DNA of 5,087 nt, taken from NCBI GenBank assembly GCA_030621655.1, contig JAUXHH010000143.1, forward strand, positions 1-5,087, in the 5' to 3' direction. The notes beneath the pieces are model-generated. The model searched no databases. It was not told the origin of the DNA and was given only the letters and a program-made list of their open reading frames with translations. Position numbers and translations under genes: made by a program. Of the stretch, positions 1 through 5,087 are shown in pieces. Origin of the DNA: Desulfobacterales bacterium (GTDB taxonomy: Bacteria; Desulfobacterota; Desulfobulbia; Desulfobulbales; BM004). How positions within the stretch are numbered: the first letter of the stretch is position 1; each line of letters begins with the position of its first letter.

Positions 1-284
1 CAACTGAAGTGGTAATCGTAGGTGACTCCAATGCACTTGACACCCGGGAAATGCTTTCTATCATAAAGAAAACTTCTAATGCTCATATTGTTACCCTGTT
101 AAAAGACCCCAACTCTACCCCTGGAAAACTTAGCATAGTGGCACCCTTTACAGCCAATCACACTTCAATTAACGGCAAGGCAACAGCATACGTCTGTCGC
201 AACTACAGCTGTGAATCACCCACTACCGATGCAAAACAGCTATTGTTACTTTTAAATAATAAAAAACCCGGCCAGAAAGGTTAA
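1..284 (+). CDS. YyaL/SSP411-type (DUF255) thioredoxin-domain protein, C-terminal fragment
   Basis: Only the last ~93 residues are present; the frame is open from base 3 and ends at TAA 282-284, so the gene starts outside the window. The family, known as YyaL in Bacillus or SPATA20/SSP411 in animals, is usually 600-700 residues, with an N-terminal thioredoxin-like domain followed by an alpha/alpha toroid resembling glycosidases. Its biochemical role is poorly defined. Recognition rests on two family-typical stretches: VVIVGD near the start of the fragment, followed by a D-T-R-E-M-L segment, and AYVCRNYSCESPTTD near the end, a conserved terminal signature with two cysteines. The GTG at base 9 is an internal valine codon, not a start. 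No clear intrinsic terminator follows. The family call is from memory of the C-terminal signature and was not tested by alignment. Confidence 0.8.
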   Translation, partial: TEVVIVGDSNALDTREMLSIIKKTSNAHIVTLLKDPNSTPGKLSIVAPFTANHTSINGKATAYVCRNYSCESPTTDAKQLLLLLNNKKPGQKG

Positions 285-292
285 CTAGGCTC

Positions 293-321
293 TTGAGAAA
301 TATGTTGTAATGCGATAAAAA
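293..321 (+). promoter_or_regulatory. Possible sigma-70-type promoter for the tkt operon
   Basis: TTGAGA at 293-298 (one mismatch to TTGACA) is followed after 17 bases by TAAAAA at 316-321 (two mismatches to TATAAT). A second -10-like word, TATCAT at 334-339, has no matching -35 box at normal spacing. The region to 364 is very rich in T and A, so chance matches are likely. A promoter somewhere in 285-377 is reasonable because tkt opens a tight gene block, but these exact boxes are tentative. Confidence 0.25.
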
Positions 322-366
322 ACTACATTCTGTTATCATATTATTTTTTTATTAATTTTTTTTATA

Positions 367-373
367 CGAGGCC
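367..373 (+). promoter_or_regulatory. Ribosome binding site of tkt
   Basis: A GAGG core lies at 369-372 within CGAGGCC, about five bases before the ATG at 378. It is the only purine-rich Shine-Dalgarno-like word in an otherwise T-rich leader and supports the chosen transketolase start. Confidence 0.55.
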
Positions 374-377
374 TTAC

Positions 378-2390
378 ATGAACTCACAAAACAAATCCCT
401 TGACGAACTCTGCATCAATACAATCCGATTTCTCTCTGTTGACGCGGTCCAACAGGCTAACTCCGGTCACCCTGGATTGCCAATGGGCGCAGCTCCCATG
501 GCTTACGTCCTCTGGACAAAATTTCTGCGCCACAGTCCAAGAAATCCAGGCTGGCCCGACAGGGACCGTTTTGTGTTGTCTGCCGGTCATGGTTCCATGC
601 TTCTCTACAGCCTGCTTCATTTAAACGGTTATGATCTGTCGCTTGATGATTTGAAAAACTTCCGCCAATGGGGAAGCAAAACCCCGGGACATCCTGAATA
701 TGGAGATACTCCAGGGGTAGAGACCACAACAGGACCTTTAGGTCAGGGTTTTGCCACCGGAGTTGGAATGGCCATTGCTGAACGCCATCTGGCAGCTAAA
801 TTCAACAAAGCAAATCAGGATATTGTCAATCACTATACATACGGGATTGTCAGTGATGGTGATCTCATGGAGGGCATATCCCATGAAGCTGCCTCTCTGG
901 CAGGTCATTTGAAGCTTGGCAAACTCATATATCTTTATGATGATAACCATATCTCCATTGAAGGAAAAACCGATATTGCCTTTACCGAGAATCGTTTGCA
1001 GCGGTTTGAAGCCTATGGCTGGCATGTCCAGCAGGTTGAAGACGGCAATGACCTTCAAGCTATTGAGGAAGCATTAATTGCGGCACGTGATAAAATTGAT
1101 CAACCTTCTCTTATTGCTGTACGGACATCGATCGGCTTTGGCAGTCCAAATCGCCAGGATACTGCAAAGGCCCATGGTGAACCGCTTGGTGATGAGGAAA
1201 GAAAACTGACAAAGGAAAACCTTGGCTGGCCGCAGGAACCTGCGTTTTATATTCCTGAAGAGGCATTAGCCCATTTCAGAAAATCCGTTGACAAGGGACT
1301 GGAACTTGAGCAGTCATGGACCACGTCTTTTAGAAACTATCTGAATGATTATCCTGAAGAAGGTGCTGGTTTTGAAAAACAACTTAAAGGAGAACTGCCC
1401 CCAAATTGGGACAAGGATATTCCTGTTTTTCCGGCTGACCCCAAGGGCAAGGCCACACGCGTGATTTCCGGACAGGTTTTAAATGCCATTGCCAAGAATG
1501 TACCTGCCCTGATGGGTGGTTCAGCAGATCTTGCTCCGTCCAATAAAACTTTTATAGACGGTGAAACCAGCTTTCAGCCAGGTTCCTATGACCAGCGCAA
1601 TATTCATTTCGGAGTGCGCGAGTTCGGGATGACAGCAGTTCTTAACGGCATGGCACTGCATGGAGGCCTTATACCCTATGGCGGCACTTTTCTGATTTTT
1701 TCTGATTATATGCGGCCGGCCATACGCCTGGCCTCCCTGATGAAACAGCATGTCATCTACGTCCTGACCCATGACAGTATCGGTCTTGGAGAAGACGGGC
1801 CAACCCATCAACCTATTGAACATCTTGCATCCATGCGAGCCATGCCCAACCTTACCGTTCTCAGACCGGCAGATGCAAACGAAACAGCCGAAGCCTGGAA
1901 ATTTGCTGTTAAAAGCAACAGGGGGCCAACCGTTCTGGCCCTCACAAGACAATCTTTACCCACCCTGGACCGCTCTGTATTCGGACCGGCCGAATTATTA
2001 CACCGCGGTGCTTACGTACTCAAGGATGTTGATGGCACACCGGATGCCCTTATCCTTGCAAACGGCTCTGAAATAAAACTTGCTCTTGAAGCGGCAGAAA
2101 CTCTTGCAGGTGATGGAATTGCGGCGAGGGTCATCTCCATGCCGAGTTGGGAACTTTTTGATGACCAGCCCCAGGAGTACAGAGACAAAGTTCTGCCCGA
2201 AAACGTTACAACCAGGGTTGCCATTGAAGCTGGCGCCACCCAGGGGTGGCATAAATATGTGGGAATGAACGGTAAAGTTATCGGTCTTGATCATTTTGGT
2301 GCCTCTGCACCAATAAATGATCTGTTCACAAATTTTGGCATCACCGCTGAATCGGTGGTTAAGGCAGTCCAGCTTTTATTGAAGAGCTAA
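378..2390 (+). CDS. tkt: Transketolase
   Basis: Thiamine-diphosphate-dependent transketolase transfers two-carbon ketol units between ketose and aldose phosphates in the cytosolic non-oxidative pentose phosphate pathway. At 670 residues it is full length. The N-terminal cofactor domain shows SGHPG (H31), SAGHGS (H71), GPLGQG at 119-124 and the ThDP/metal motif beginning DGDLMEG near 160 and closing with DDN at 188-190; H266 sits in AHGE. The middle pyrimidine-binding domain has GVREFGMTA with the expected catalytic glutamate E415, and GPTHQP with H477, equivalent to the substrate-contact histidine of the E. coli enzyme. The last ~130 residues form the usual C-terminal domain. The start is supported by a GAGG site and by the normal family N-terminus. 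It ends eight bases before rpiB, the adjacent pathway step, so co-transcription is very likely. No missing key residue was seen. Confidence 0.97.
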   Translation: MNSQNKSLDELCINTIRFLSVDAVQQANSGHPGLPMGAAPMAYVLWTKFLRHSPRNPGWPDRDRFVLSAGHGSMLLYSLLHLNGYDLSLDDLKNFRQWGSKTPGHPEYGDTPGVETTTGPLGQGFATGVGMAIAERHLAAKFNKANQDIVNHYTYGIVSDGDLMEGISHEAASLAGHLKLGKLIYLYDDNHISIEGKTDIAFTENRLQRFEAYGWHVQQVEDGNDLQAIEEALIAARDKIDQPSLIAVRTSIGFGSPNRQDTAKAHGEPLGDEERKLTKENLGWPQEPAFYIPEEALAHFRKSVDKGLELEQSWTTSFRNYLNDYPEEGAGFEKQLKGELPPNWDKDIPVFPADPKGKATRVISGQVLNAIAKNVPALMGGSADLAPSNKTFIDGETSFQPGSYDQRNIHFGVREFGMTAVLNGMALHGGLIPYGGTFLIFSDYMRPAIRLASLMKQHVIYVLTHDSIGLGEDGPTHQPIEHLASMRAMPNLTVLRPADANETAEAWKFAVKSNRGPTVLALTRQSLPTLDRSVFGPAELLHRGAYVLKDVDGTPDALILANGSEIKLALEAAETLAGDGIAARVISMPSWELFDDQPQEYRDKVLPENVTTRVAIEAGATQGWHKYVGMNGKVIGLDHFGASAPINDLFTNFGITAESVVKAVQLLLKS

Positions 2391-2398
2391 GAGATGTT

Positions 2399-2854
2399 AT
2401 GATTATTGCATTGGGAGTTGATCACGGGGGCTTTTCCCTTAAAAAAACTGTTAGTGCAGCAATAGAAGCTGACAACCACGAAGTTCTCGATCTGGGCACC
2501 TTTGATGAAACCCCGGTGGACTATCCTGATTACGCGAAGTCCGTTGCTGAGGCATTGCTAAACGGGCAAGCTCAACGGGGAATATTAATTTGTGGCAGTG
2601 GCGTGGGGGCCTGTGTTGCTGCCAATAAGATTGTGGGTATCCGTGCCTGCCTTTGCCATGACACCTATTCTGCCCATCAGGGTGTTGAACACGACGACAT
2701 GAATGTCCTGTGTCTCGGTGCCCGTATAATTGGACCGGCATTGGCAGTCGAGTTAGTCAAATCCTTTCTTGCAGCTCATTTCAGCGGCAGCGAAAGACAT
2801 AAACGCCGTTTAAAAAAAGTGGCAGCACTCGAAAAAACCCCCTCACATGACTGA
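2399..2854 (+). CDS. rpiB: Ribose-5-phosphate isomerase B
   Basis: RpiB interconverts ribulose-5-phosphate and ribose-5-phosphate, supplying the substrate of the transketolase encoded just upstream. The 151-residue product matches the usual LacA/RpiB family length. It shows the N-terminal VDHGGF motif (D8, H9), the GILICGSGVG loop with the expected catalytic C65, CHDTYSA at 86-92, and HDDMNVLCLGAR with H98, equivalent to the ring-opening histidine of E. coli RpiB. A basic stretch HKRR at 134-137 matches the phosphate-contact region. LacA is a sister subunit that lacks some of these residues, and the tkt neighbour favours RpiB. The start at 2399 gives the typical MIIALG beginning; a weak AAGAG ribosome site at 2389-2393 overlaps the tkt stop codon. 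The 3' end overlaps the channel gene by eight bases. Confidence 0.95.
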   Translation: MIIALGVDHGGFSLKKTVSAAIEADNHEVLDLGTFDETPVDYPDYAKSVAEALLNGQAQRGILICGSGVGACVAANKIVGIRACLCHDTYSAHQGVEHDDMNVLCLGARIIGPALAVELVKSFLAAHFSGSERHKRRLKKVAALEKTPSHD

Positions 2855-3665
2855 AGTCCAAAGCAAAAGAGCACCCTGGCGTGACACCCTGCATGAGATA
2901 ATTTTTGGGGCTGAAACCCCGGCAGGCAAATGGTTTGATATTCTTCTTATCGTCAGCATTCTTGCAAGTGTCCTTGCCGTCATGCTGGACAGTGTCAGCG
3001 GCATCAGTAAAAACTATGGCTCTTTACTCGGTAGCGTTGAATGGTTTTTTACCATTATTTTCACCATTGAATATATTCTACGTCTCATCTGTGTCGGTCG
3101 CCCTCTGCTCTATGCCACCAGTTTTTTCGGCATAGTGGATCTTATGGCCATCATCCCGACCTATATAAGTCTTTTCATTCCCGGCACTGAATTCCTGCTT
3201 GTTGTGCGAATTTTAAGAATCCTTAGAATTTTCAGGGTTCTTAAGTTAGTACAGTATATGGGCGAAGCCCTTTTCCTGATGAAGGCATTACGGGCCAGCA
3301 GCAGAAAGATCATTGTCTTTCTTTTTACCGTCCTGACCCTGGTGATTATTCTAGGATCAATGATGTATCTTATAGAAGGTGCTGAAAATGGATTCACCAG
3401 CATTCCCCGGTCCATCTACTGGGCAATTGTGACCCTGACTACGGTAGGCTATGGTGATATTTCCCCACAAACCAACATAGGCCAGCTGCTGGCTGCAGGT
3501 ATCATGATTCTCGGTTACAGCATCATTGCTGTGCCTACCGGCATTGTTACGGTTGAACTTTCCCAGTTGTCTTCAAAAAAGGCAACTCAATCATGCAGGG
3601 AATGCAGTGCTGAAGGCCATGACACTGATGCCGATTTCTGTAAATACTGCGGTGCAAAACTTTAA
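2847..3665 (+). CDS. Voltage-gated (Kv-type) potassium channel with C-terminal zinc ribbon
   Basis: The 272-residue product is a six-helix inner-membrane ion channel of the voltage-gated K+ family. Approximate segments: S1 28-48; S2 63-83 with acidic E75; S3 92-111 with D98; S4 with positive residues every third position (R121, R124, R127, R130, K133), the voltage-sensor pattern; S5 154-176; pore helix ~187-198; selectivity filter TVGYGD at 199-204, which indicates potassium; S6 ~211-236. After a short linker, C250-x2-C253 and C265-x2-C268 form a predicted cytosolic zinc ribbon. As far as I recall, such a tail also occurs in other bacterial channels of this type; its role is unknown. No Shine-Dalgarno precedes the ATG, which lies inside the end of rpiB, so translation probably depends on ribosomes finishing rpiB. 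Family and selectivity are secure; gating behaviour and physiological role are inferred. Confidence 0.93.
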   Translation: MTEVQSKRAPWRDTLHEIIFGAETPAGKWFDILLIVSILASVLAVMLDSVSGISKNYGSLLGSVEWFFTIIFTIEYILRLICVGRPLLYATSFFGIVDLMAIIPTYISLFIPGTEFLLVVRILRILRIFRVLKLVQYMGEALFLMKALRASSRKIIVFLFTVLTLVIILGSMMYLIEGAENGFTSIPRSIYWAIVTLTTVGYGDISPQTNIGQLLAAGIMILGYSIIAVPTGIVTVELSQLSSKKATQSCRECSAEGHDTDADFCKYCGAKL

Positions 3666-3695
3666 TTTCCCAGACTGCCTTGGCAATTTTCAACA

Positions 3696-4361
3696 ATGTC
3701 TAAACATATATTGAAAACAGAGTGTGAGCGCTGCGGTACGTGTTGTATGAAAGGCGGTCCTGCCCTGCACATTGAAGACAAAAAACTTTTTCTGCAAGAA
3801 ATCATTGACCGGAAGTATTTAATTACTATTCGCAAAGGGGAGCCGGTGTTCTCCCTTGAAGAAAGTAAACCTGAATGGGCCAAGACTGAAATTATTAAAC
3901 TGAAAGGGAATCATACCGAATGGTCCTGTATTTTTTATGACAGAAAAAACTTTTCGTGCTCAATTTACCAACACCGACCTTTGGAATGTATTCTGCTGAA
4001 ATGTTGGGATACGGTTGAGTTAAAAGCCATTGCCGGCAAAAGACTCCTGAGCCGTTTCGATATAATTTCATCAGATGAACCTATCATTAAATATATTCAT
4101 AAACATGAAAAGGAGTGCAGTCTTGAAATCCTTACTCAGTTGAGTATTAAACAAAATGGCAAGATTAATAAACCCACTCTTGCAGAATTAACTGAGTTGG
4201 TGAATAAAGACCTGACTTTCAGATCAGAAGCCTTAAAGCACTTCAATTTGAACCTTGATCTCGAACTTTTTTATTTTGGCAGGCCGTTGTTCAAGATTCT
4301 TTCACAATTCGCCTTGATTCCCAGAGAGATAAATGGAAAAATCATATTGATCCAGGCGTAA
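3696..4361 (+). CDS. YkgJ-family cysteine-cluster protein
   Basis: A 221-residue soluble protein of the YkgJ family (CxxCxxCC domain), whose members are thought to bind zinc or an iron-sulfur centre but have no settled function. The N-terminal cluster is C10-x2-C13-x2-C16-C17. It is completed by WSCIFYD (C78), FSCSIYQHRPLEC (C88 and C98) and C103, the typical second half of the domain. Residues from ~104 to 221 form a mostly helical-looking tail that I do not recognise, with one further cysteine, C141. The ATG at 3696 is the only plausible start: the cluster begins at residue 10, and the preceding in-frame stop is the channel's own TAA. No good Shine-Dalgarno is visible. It follows the channel by 30 bases. 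Its base composition is lower in GC than tkt: bases 4141-4200 have 20 G/C of 60, against 33 of 60 at 481-540. Confidence 0.88.
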   Translation: MSKHILKTECERCGTCCMKGGPALHIEDKKLFLQEIIDRKYLITIRKGEPVFSLEESKPEWAKTEIIKLKGNHTEWSCIFYDRKNFSCSIYQHRPLECILLKCWDTVELKAIAGKRLLSRFDIISSDEPIIKYIHKHEKECSLEILTQLSIKQNGKINKPTLAELTELVNKDLTFRSEALKHFNLNLDLELFYFGRPLFKILSQFALIPREINGKIILIQA

Positions 4362-4374
4362 CTCGGAAATTTCA

Positions 4375-4472
4375 CAAGCCGAGACGCCGGATAGACAAAG
4401 AGTGAGGGGCTTGAGCTATACTTTAGTATGCGAAACGCCTTACACTGCAGGCTATACGGATGTATCGGCTTG
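4375..4472. repeat. 98-nt imperfect palindrome (long hairpin element)
   Basis: The outer arms CAAGCCGA (4375-4382) and TCGGCTTG (4465-4472) are perfect inverted repeats. ATAG (4391-4394) faces CTAT (4452-4455) with a one-base offset. AGTG (4401-4404) faces CACT (4443-4446), and GGC (4408-4410) faces GCC (4437-4439). The tip is ATAC-TTTA-GTAT (4418-4429). Apart from the offset pair, all share the same centre, 4423.5, so this is one long interrupted hairpin. It may be a dispersed palindromic repeat, a non-mobile MITE-like remnant, or the structured part of a transcript. It lies 13 bases after the YkgJ stop codon. No long T tract follows, so a simple intrinsic terminator is unlikely. The symmetry is directly visible; its function is unknown. 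Confidence 0.7.
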
Positions 4473-4659
4473 CCCGGAGGGTGAGTAATTTTGAAAAAAT
4501 CTTTGATGTCATTTGGTACAAACTGTATCCGAGAAAGCTTACCCGAAATATAGATCAAATATAATAAAAATAGATACTTACATTAATTTTTCAGATAGCG
4601 TAGACTTCGAAACTACTCATGAAATATTCGGGTTAATTCTTCAATTGGTATTGACAGAA
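4473..4659 (+). promoter_or_regulatory. AT-rich leader upstream of folE2 with possible -10 box
   Basis: This stretch separates the palindrome from folE2. A perfect TATAAT occurs at 4560-4565, but no convincing -35 box lies 16-18 bases upstream. If used, it would leave a leader of about 88 bases. GGGTGAG (4479-4485) can pair with CTTACCC (4538-4544) through one G-T wobble. No THF or preQ1 riboswitch consensus, Zur-like palindrome or good Shine-Dalgarno before the ATG at 4660 was recognised. A promoter here is plausible because folE2 is far from the gene before it. Confidence 0.3.
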
Positions 4660-5087
4660 ATGAAACTTACAACTGTTGGCGTCAAGGACATAAAATTTCC
4701 GGTAAGAATTCGTGAAAAATCCGGAACTCTGCAGGAAACAGTTGCCAGCATCAGTCTGCATGCAGATATCCCGAAACGATACAGGGAAACATGTGTGTCA
4801 ACCTTTATTGCTGCACTCAATAAGCATCAGGACGATATGAGTGTTAATATTCTGGCCAAGCTGCTTTCAGAAGTGCAGGAAGAACTCCAGGCAGAAGCTG
4901 CACATCTTGAAATGTCCTTCCCCTATTTTATAGAAAAAAAAGCTCCGGTTTCACAAACCACAAGTCTCATGGAGTATACCTGTCGTTTTACAGGAAGCAT
5001 AGGCAAGGATGAAGACTTCATGCTTTCTGTTCGTGTACCTGTCACCACCCTGTGCCCCTGCTCAAAGGAGATAAGTGCCGGTGGTGC
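4660..5087 (+). CDS. folE2: GTP cyclohydrolase IB (FolE2), N-terminal part
   Basis: FolE2 converts GTP to 7,8-dihydroneopterin triphosphate, the first step toward folate and, in many bacteria, queuosine. It is the alternative to FolE and can work with metals other than zinc. The first 142 codons are present; the family is usually ~260 residues. Recognisable are VGVKDIKFPV at 6-15, SFPYF-x4-APVS at 86-98, and VPVTTLCPCSKEIS at 126-139. C132 matches the catalytic metal-ligand cysteine (C147 of Neisseria gonorrhoeae FolE2, by memory). The window ends just before the histidine expected from the GAH motif. The ATG at 4660 leaves only five residues before VGVKD, whereas many homologues have ~15-20; no better ATG or GTG start exists upstream, only TTG codons. 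The ribosome site is weak. The family is confident, the start is less so. Confidence 0.92.
   Translation, partial: MKLTTVGVKDIKFPVRIREKSGTLQETVASISLHADIPKRYRETCVSTFIAALNKHQDDMSVNILAKLLSEVQEELQAEAAHLEMSFPYFIEKKAPVSQTTSLMEYTCRFTGSIGKDEDFMLSVRVPVTTLCPCSKEISAGG

Noticed and set aside
261..364. Intrinsic terminator after the first gene
   Set aside because: The T-rich tract at 341-364 is not preceded by a stable GC-rich stem; only a 4-bp AACC/GGTT pairing is seen near the stop codon.
1521..1952. A 143-codon open frame on the minus strand inside tkt
   Set aside because: It lies opposite strongly conserved transketolase codons, has no recognisable motif and is explained by the coding bias of the + strand.
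2394..2402. Mini-frame ATG-TTA-TGA overlapping the rpiB start
   Set aside because: The purine stretch before it leaves no usable spacing, and the rpiB ATG at 2399 fits both the family N-terminus and ribosome site; probably chance.
4375..4472. Integron attC site or intrinsic terminator
   Set aside because: The palindrome lacks RYYYAAC/GTTRRRY core sites at its ends, and no run of T residues follows the hairpin.
4481..4564. A 27-codon open frame starting at GTG next to GGAGG
   Set aside because: The GGAGG (4476-4480) abuts the GTG with no spacer, the product resembles nothing known to me, and frames of this length are common in AT-rich DNA.
4362..4659. THF or preQ1 riboswitch upstream of folE2
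   Set aside because: No match to the conserved cores of either class that I could recognise; the visible structure is a simple long hairpin.

Overview
The window looks like a chromosomal segment from a Gram-negative bacterium, most likely a deltaproteobacterium (Desulfobacterota, Desulfobulbales-like). That placement is inferred from the gene families and moderate GC content; no taxonomic marker is present. All genes supported here lie on the + strand.

Layout: (1) Bases 1-284 hold the C-terminal end of a YyaL/SSP411-type (DUF255) thioredoxin-domain protein. (2) A 93-bp AT-rich gap carries a tentative promoter and the ribosome site of the next gene. (3) A compact block follows: transketolase (378-2390), ribose-5-phosphate isomerase B (2399-2854, 8-nt gap) and a six-helix voltage-gated K+ channel with a C-terminal zinc ribbon (2847-3665, 8-nt overlap with rpiB). 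(4) A YkgJ-family cysteine-cluster protein (3696-4361) starts 30 nt later in the same reading frame. (5) A 298-nt gap (4362-4659) contains a striking 98-nt imperfect palindrome and an AT-rich leader with a possible -10 box. (6) The first 142 codons of folE2 (GTP cyclohydrolase IB) run off the right edge, cut just before an expected metal-binding histidine.

How they fit: Tkt and RpiB are consecutive enzymes of the non-oxidative pentose phosphate pathway; RpiB interconverts ribulose-5-P and ribose-5-P and Tkt uses ribose-5-P. Their tight spacing argues for one transcript. The channel is tied to rpiB by overlapping ends and lacks its own Shine-Dalgarno, so it is probably translationally coupled, although its link to sugar metabolism is not obvious. 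The YkgJ protein may be the last gene of that transcript. folE2 begins folate/queuosine precursor synthesis and probably has its own promoter. The genes are mostly conventional families. The least explained items are the 98-nt palindrome, the channel's zinc ribbon and operon position, and the short N-terminus of FolE2.
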